DNA of 64,000 nt, from contig NZ_JHEI01000146.1 in assembly GCF_001273835.1 (NCBI RefSeq), forward strand, positions 17,365 through 81,364, written 5' to 3'. The notes below the pieces were generated by a model. The model was not told where the DNA came from. It saw nothing but the letters and a program-made list of their open reading frames with translations, and made no database searches. Each line of letters starts with the position of its first letter. The stretch's first letter is position 1. The translations under genes and the position numbers were made by a program. Below are positions 60,392 to 64,000 of this stretch, piece after piece. Source of the DNA: Leucobacter celer subsp. astrifaciens (GTDB lineage Bacteria; Actinomycetota; Actinomycetes; Actinomycetales; Microbacteriaceae).

Positions 60392-60444
60392 GCGCGTCAG
60401 TAGTTGTCACCAAAACTCTGTTTTGGCGACAACTACTGACGCGC
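60392..60444. repeat. Intergenic palindromic repeat, family C copy 2 (25-bp stem)
   Basis: Left arm 60392-60416 begins GCGCGTCAGTAGTTGTCACC; right arm 60420-60444 is its complement with one mismatch; loop TCT. It follows the oxidase stop and probably terminates that operon. It shares GTCAGTAGTTG and ACAACTACTGACGCGCGAAT with the copy at 54835. Confidence 0.92.
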
Positions 60445-60552
60445 GAATGCGGGATACCGGGCCGAAGCGCCCCCGAGAGATCCGCTCCGCGGCAATAGTT
60501 CTACCTAGGATAGAGTTATCGCCAACGACGATACTGCCGGCGAGGGGATCAC

Positions 60553-61512
60553 ATGACACAGCAAGCGGTACGCGTGGAGGTCGCGGGCCTCTCCAAGCGC
60601 TTCGGCAGCGTGCAGGCCGTGCACGCGCTCAGCTTCGCAGCCGAGCCCGGGCGGGTGACCGGCTTCCTCGGCCCGAACGGCTCCGGTAAGACGACCACAC
60701 TCTCGATGGTGCTCGGCCTCACGCGCCCCGACAGCGGCACCGCCACGATCGGAGGCGCGCCCTACGCCTCGCTCGAGCGCCCCGCGCTCACCGTCGGAGC
60801 CTCGCTCTCGGCCGACTTCCACCCGGCGCACACCGGCCGCGCGCACCTCGATATTGTGCGCCGCGCCATCGGCGTGCCGAAGCGCACCGTCGACGAGAAG
60901 CTCGAACTCGTCGGACTGGCCGACGCGGCCGACCGGAAGACCGGCGGCTACTCGCTCGGCATGCGCCAGCGCCTCGCCCTCGCGGCCGCTCTGCTCGGCG
61001 ACCCGGGCGTGATCCTGCTCGACGAGCCGATCAACGGCCTCGATCCCGAGGGGATCCGATGGATCCGGCTGCTCCTCAAGCATCTCGCGAGCGAGGGCAA
61101 GACCGTGCTGCTGTCGTCGCACCTGCTCAGCGAGGTGCAGCAGACGGTCGACGATGTCGTGGTGATCCGCCGCGGCGAGCTCGCGTTCGCCGGCACGCTC
61201 GACGAACTGCAGCGCGGCACCGGCGAGCGCACGGTGCTCGTCGGCGTCGCCCACCGCGACGCGAGCGACCAGCCGACCCTCGCGCACGCCCTGCAGGCTG
61301 CGGGTGCTCAGGTGCACGGTGCACGCGGCAGCACCATGCGGATCACGGGCCTGGATCCCGCGGCCGTCGGCATCGTGGCACTCGAGGCGGCGATCCCGCT
61401 CTCGCACCTGAGCGTCGAGGAGAGCGAGCTGGAGCAGAGCTTCCTGGAGCTGATCGAGGATGCGGGCTCCCAGCCGCCGGCCGGGTCCGCGGCGGAAGGG
61501 GGTGCGGCATGA
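60553..61512 (+). CDS. ABC exporter ATP-binding protein (ABC-2 type)
   Basis: A 319-residue ATPase: Walker [10 protein letters not shown], signature [17 protein letters not shown] (the SLGMRQ form seen in BcrA/NatA-type exporters), Walker [16 protein letters not shown] and switch histidine in SSHLLSEV. The C-terminal ~85 residues form a regulatory extension. It pairs with the permease encoded immediately downstream; its stop overlaps that start (ATGA). ATG 60553 has GAGGGG 7 nt upstream. Substrate unknown (drugs, peptides or ions are common for the type). Confidence 0.9.
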   Translation: MTQQAVRVEVAGLSKRFGSVQAVHALSFAAEPGRVTGFLGPNGSGKTTTLSMVLGLTRPDSGTATIGGAPYASLERPALTVGASLSADFHPAHTGRAHLDIVRRAIGVPKRTVDEKLELVGLADAADRKTGGYSLGMRQRLALAAALLGDPGVILLDEPINGLDPEGIRWIRLLLKHLASEGKTVLLSSHLLSEVQQTVDDVVVIRRGELAFAGTLDELQRGTGERTVLVGVAHRDASDQPTLAHALQAAGAQVHGARGSTMRITGLDPAAVGIVALEAAIPLSHLSVEESELEQSFLELIEDAGSQPPAGSAAEGGAA

Positions 61513-62336
61513 ACCGCCTGACGCGCAGCCTCTCCTCCGAGTGGCGCAAGGTGCGCTCGACGAAGCTCTGGTGGATCCTCGCGATCGTGCTCGGCGCGTA
61601 CTCGGCCATGATGGCGGCGATGTTCGCCTTCATCTTCGGCGCGATGAGCGACGAGATGGGCGGCATCGCGCTGCCCGCGCAGGCCACCGCGAACATGGTC
61701 TACGCCTCGGTCTCGACCTTCGGCTATGTGATCCCGCTGCTGCTCGGCGCGCTCATGGCCACCGGCGAGCTGCGCCACCGCACGCTCGCGCTCACCTTCA
61801 CCCTCGAACCCCAGCGCGGGATCGTGCTGCTGAGCAAGACGATCGTGCTGCTCGGCTTCGGGATCGCGGTCGGGATCGCGGGGCTGCTCGGCGCGATCGG
61901 CGCAGGCGCGCCGGTGCTCGCCGCCACGGACGGCGACCCGATGCTCGGCTCGGGCGAGACCTGGCTGCTCGCGCTGCGGGTGCTCGCCGCGCTCGGGCTG
62001 TGGTCGATCATCGGGTTCGGGATCGGCGTGCTCGTGCGCAACCAGGCCTTCGCGATCGTGCTGGCCCTCGTGTTCACCCAGTTCGTCGAGCCCGTGCTGC
62101 GCACCGGCGCCCAGTTCTGGGAGTGGAGCGCGCAGGTCGCGAAGTTCCTGCCCGGATCGGCGACCGACGCGTTCGTCGGCGCGAGTGTGATGACCAGCAT
62201 GTCCAGTCTCGATCCCTCGCTCCCGGAGGGATCCGGCGCACTCGGCATCTGGGGCGGACTGCTGGTGATGCTGGCCTACGCCGTCATCGCCGTAGCCGCC
62301 GGGTGGGCGCTGCGCTGGCGGCGCGACGTGGTGTAA
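61509..62336 (+). CDS. ABC-2 type transporter permease
   Basis: A 275-residue membrane protein with six predicted helices, starting with the cytoplasmic [19 protein letters not shown] segment typical of ABC-2 permeases and including [19 protein letters not shown]. It forms the membrane part of the exporter with the preceding ATPase, to which it is translationally coupled. No regulator is linked. Confidence 0.88.
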   Translation: MNRLTRSLSSEWRKVRSTKLWWILAIVLGAYSAMMAAMFAFIFGAMSDEMGGIALPAQATANMVYASVSTFGYVIPLLLGALMATGELRHRTLALTFTLEPQRGIVLLSKTIVLLGFGIAVGIAGLLGAIGAGAPVLAATDGDPMLGSGETWLLALRVLAALGLWSIIGFGIGVLVRNQAFAIVLALVFTQFVEPVLRTGAQFWEWSAQVAKFLPGSATDAFVGASVMTSMSSLDPSLPEGSGALGIWGGLLVMLAYAVIAVAAGWALRWRRDVV

Positions 62337-62431
62337 CCGCGTCCGCGGCGCAGAACCACGCCGGCACCGGGCGAGTCCGCATCGGGCGAGTCGTCGGGAA
62401 TGCGCCGAACGGGGCGCGTGTTGAAGCCCGT

Positions 62432-63415
62432 ATGGCTGCGACACCCCTCTCGATCCTCGATCTCGCCACTGTGGAAGCCGACGGCAGCATCGCCGACGCT
62501 TTCCGTCACTCGGTCGAGGTGGCGCAGCTCGCAGAACGCAGCGGCTATCGGCGGATCTGGTACGCCGAGCACCACAACATGCCGTCGATCGCGTCGAGTG
62601 CGACCGCGGTGCTGATCGCCCACATCGCCGCGCACACCTCGAGCATCGGGCTCGGCGCGGGCGGGGTCATGCTGCCGAACCACTCGCCGCTCGTGATCGC
62701 CGAGCAGTTCGGCACGCTCGCCGAACTGCACCCGGGGCGCATCGGTCTCGGCCTGGGGCGCGCTCCCGGCACCGACGGCGCCACCTTCCGGGCGCTGCGC
62801 CGCACCCACCAGGCCGCCGAGAGCTTCCCGAGCGACGTGCTCGAGCTGCAGCGCTATCTCTCCGACGAGCTGCCGCGCAACGCCGTCAACGCCTACCCCG
62901 GCCGCGGCACGCGGGTGCCCCTCACGATCCTCGGGTCCAGCCTCTTCGGCGCCAGCCTCGCGGCCCAGCTCGGCCTGCCCTACTCGTTCGCGTCGCACTT
63001 CGCGCCGCAGCAGCTCGCGGGCGCCGTGCAGCACTACCGGGCGAACTACGTGCCGAGCGAGACGCACCCGGAGCCCTATGTGAGCGCCGGCGTGAACGTC
63101 GTTGCAGCGGCGAGCGACGAGGAGGCGGAGGCGCTGTTCGTACGCACGGAGGTGGATCGCGTGCGACGCTTCCTGTCGCGCGGGCGGGAGCAGGAGCTCA
63201 CCGTCGACGAGGCGTCGGCGCTGGTCGACACCCCCGCGGGACGGGAGATCCGCGGCATGATGCAGTACACGGCGATCGGCGGCCCCGATCGCGTGCGCGA
63301 GGAGCTCGAGGCCTTCGCGCGCTTCGCCGATGTGGACGAGCTCGTCACCGTGCACCCGGCGCCCACACGCAGCGAGCAACTCGCGTCGGTGCGTCTCGCG
63401 GCGCCGGCGGACTAG
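62432..63415 (+). CDS. LLM-class flavin-dependent oxidoreductase (luciferase-like)
   Basis: A 327-residue flavoprotein of the bacterial luciferase-like family. [20 protein letters not shown] is the diagnostic segment; [20 protein letters not shown] and [18 protein letters not shown] are the following strands. It uses FMN (or F420) and reduces or oxidises a small molecule; substrate is not clear. Similar proteins in actinobacteria are annotated as MsnO8-type. ATG 62432 begins the conserved domain; the longer frame upstream overlaps the permease antisense and is not used. No strong Shine-Dalgarno sequence. Confidence 0.88.
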   Translation: MAATPLSILDLATVEADGSIADAFRHSVEVAQLAERSGYRRIWYAEHHNMPSIASSATAVLIAHIAAHTSSIGLGAGGVMLPNHSPLVIAEQFGTLAELHPGRIGLGLGRAPGTDGATFRALRRTHQAAESFPSDVLELQRYLSDELPRNAVNAYPGRGTRVPLTILGSSLFGASLAAQLGLPYSFASHFAPQQLAGAVQHYRANYVPSETHPEPYVSAGVNVVAAASDEEAEALFVRTEVDRVRRFLSRGREQELTVDEASALVDTPAGREIRGMMQYTAIGGPDRVREELEAFARFADVDELVTVHPAPTRSEQLASVRLAAPAD

Positions 63416-63438
63416 CGCCCCGCGGCGCCGATGCGGGA

Positions 63439-64000
63439 TCAGGCTGCAGGGGCGAGCAGCTCCTGCAGGCGCGGACGCGCGCGCTGAATGCGTGCGGGCA
63501 GCGTCTGCCAGCCGTCCATCATCCCCGACAGCACCTGCGCACCGACGAAGGCCTCGTTGACCACCTCGGCCAGTTCCTGCGCACCGCAGGGCGACGTGAT
63601 CGAGCCGTCCTCGATGCCCTCGCGGATGAGCGTGGCGGTGACCCTCTGCCACTCGTCGTAGTAGCCGTAACCGCGATCCTTCAACTCATCCGGCAACGAC
63701 CCCACCAGACGAATCCCCGCCTGCACCAGCGCATCCGACGAAATCAACTCCGCCACACCATCCAGCAGATCCAACAACCGCTCCAGAGACGTCCCCTCCG
63801 TCTCCACCACAGCCGACAACACCTCAGTCATCCGCTCCTGCTGCGCATCCAACACCGCAGCAGCCACATCATCCTTATTCCCGAAATGGAAATACAACGA
63901 CCCCAAGCTGATCCCCGCATCATCGGAGATATCCTTCAACTTCGCCTTGTCATACTCCATACGCGAAAACACCCGACCAGCCGCCTCGAGCAGAGCCGTC
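63439..64000 (-). CDS. TetR family regulator, ScbR-like (5' end outside window)
   Basis: The frame is open to the right edge, reading TALLEAAGRVFSRMEYDKAK at the start, so the true start is beyond 64000. The helix-turn-helix (LKDISDDAGISLGSLYFHFG, NKDDVAAAVLDAQ) and ligand domain fit the autoregulator-receptor (ScbR/ArpA) group of TetR proteins. Codon usage is split: from 64000 to about 63670 leucine is mainly TTG, aspartate GAT and glycine GGG, whereas from there to the stop C-ending codons (GAC, CTC, GGC) prevail, as in neighbouring genes. This implies recombination within the gene. Target and ligand are unknown. Confidence 0.86.
   Translation of the reverse strand, partial: TALLEAAGRVFSRMEYDKAKLKDISDDAGISLGSLYFHFGNKDDVAAAVLDAQQERMTEVLSAVVETEGTSLERLLDLLDGVAELISSDALVQAGIRLVGSLPDELKDRGYGYYDEWQRVTATLIREGIEDGSITSPCGAQELAEVVNEAFVGAQVLSGMMDGWQTLPARIQRARPRLQELLAPAA

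Noticed and set aside
61460..63415. 651-codon frame as one fused LLM protein
   Set aside because: The first ~320 codons run out of frame through the ABC permease; the LLM domain begins cleanly at the ATG at 62432.

Overview
The window is high-GC actinobacterial chromosome. Gene content (linked dnaK-grpE-dnaJ-hspR, dispersed menaquinone genes, a RecQ-phosphoribosyltransferase fusion, an Ada-AlkA fusion, many GTG starts, many genes with a TAnnnT -10 box only 5-9 nt before the start codon) fits Actinomycetota, most likely the family Microbacteriaceae; a Leucobacter-like genus is an inference. About 56 protein genes and one tRNA are supported. There is no rRNA, CRISPR array, insertion sequence or prophage.

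Layout. 1-8.3 kb: partial sensor kinase, DUF1684 protein and MFS exporter, then an overlapping operon of response regulator, sensor kinase and orphan TAXI solute-binding lipoprotein, facing a divergent MHS-type carboxylate transporter. 8.4-14.8 kb: aminotransferase, small membrane proteins, orphan winged-helix regulator, pyrE, YiaA-like protein, sirtuin. 14.8-23.1 kb: flavin amine oxidase with TetR; a polar amino acid ABC operon headed by a diaminopimelate decarboxylase-like gene and facing a PucR regulator (its ATPase gene is frameshifted). 23.1-28.5 kb: Fic protein in visibly lower-GC DNA; amino acid permease plus nitrilase-family amidase under a GntR regulator. 28.5-41.4 kb: surface protein, then a respiratory-quinone block (ferredoxin-NADP reductase, polyprenyl synthase, menG with a histone-H1-like tail, an unusual ferric-reductase-like membrane flavoprotein, menF, PPK2, menD, PLDc_N protein, DUF4229 protein). 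41.4-54.6 kb: small XRE regulator, RlmG/RsmC-like methyltransferase, the HspR-controlled chaperone operon with two HAIR operators, RecQ, UMF1-type MFS, PIF1-like helicase, iron-box-controlled heme oxygenase, and a serine-hydrolase homologue that has lost its catalytic motifs. 54.6-64 kb: tRNA-Gly(CCC), Ogt and Ada-AlkA alkylation repair, a TetR-controlled amine/N-methyl amino acid oxidation operon, an ABC-2 exporter, an LLM flavoprotein, and a partial TetR gene whose codon usage changes abruptly mid-gene.

Themes. Amine and amino acid uptake and oxidation recur, each locus with its own divergent regulator and a visible operator candidate. Intergenic space is crowded with long-stem hairpins, at least three of which belong to multi-copy repeat families. 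Starts were chosen from Shine-Dalgarno sequences, ATGA/GTGA overlaps or -10 boxes placed for leaderless transcription. The most unusual loci are the TAXI/two-component/MHS cluster, the MenG tail, the membrane flavoprotein in the quinone block, and the catalytically degenerate lipoprotein divergent from heme oxygenase.
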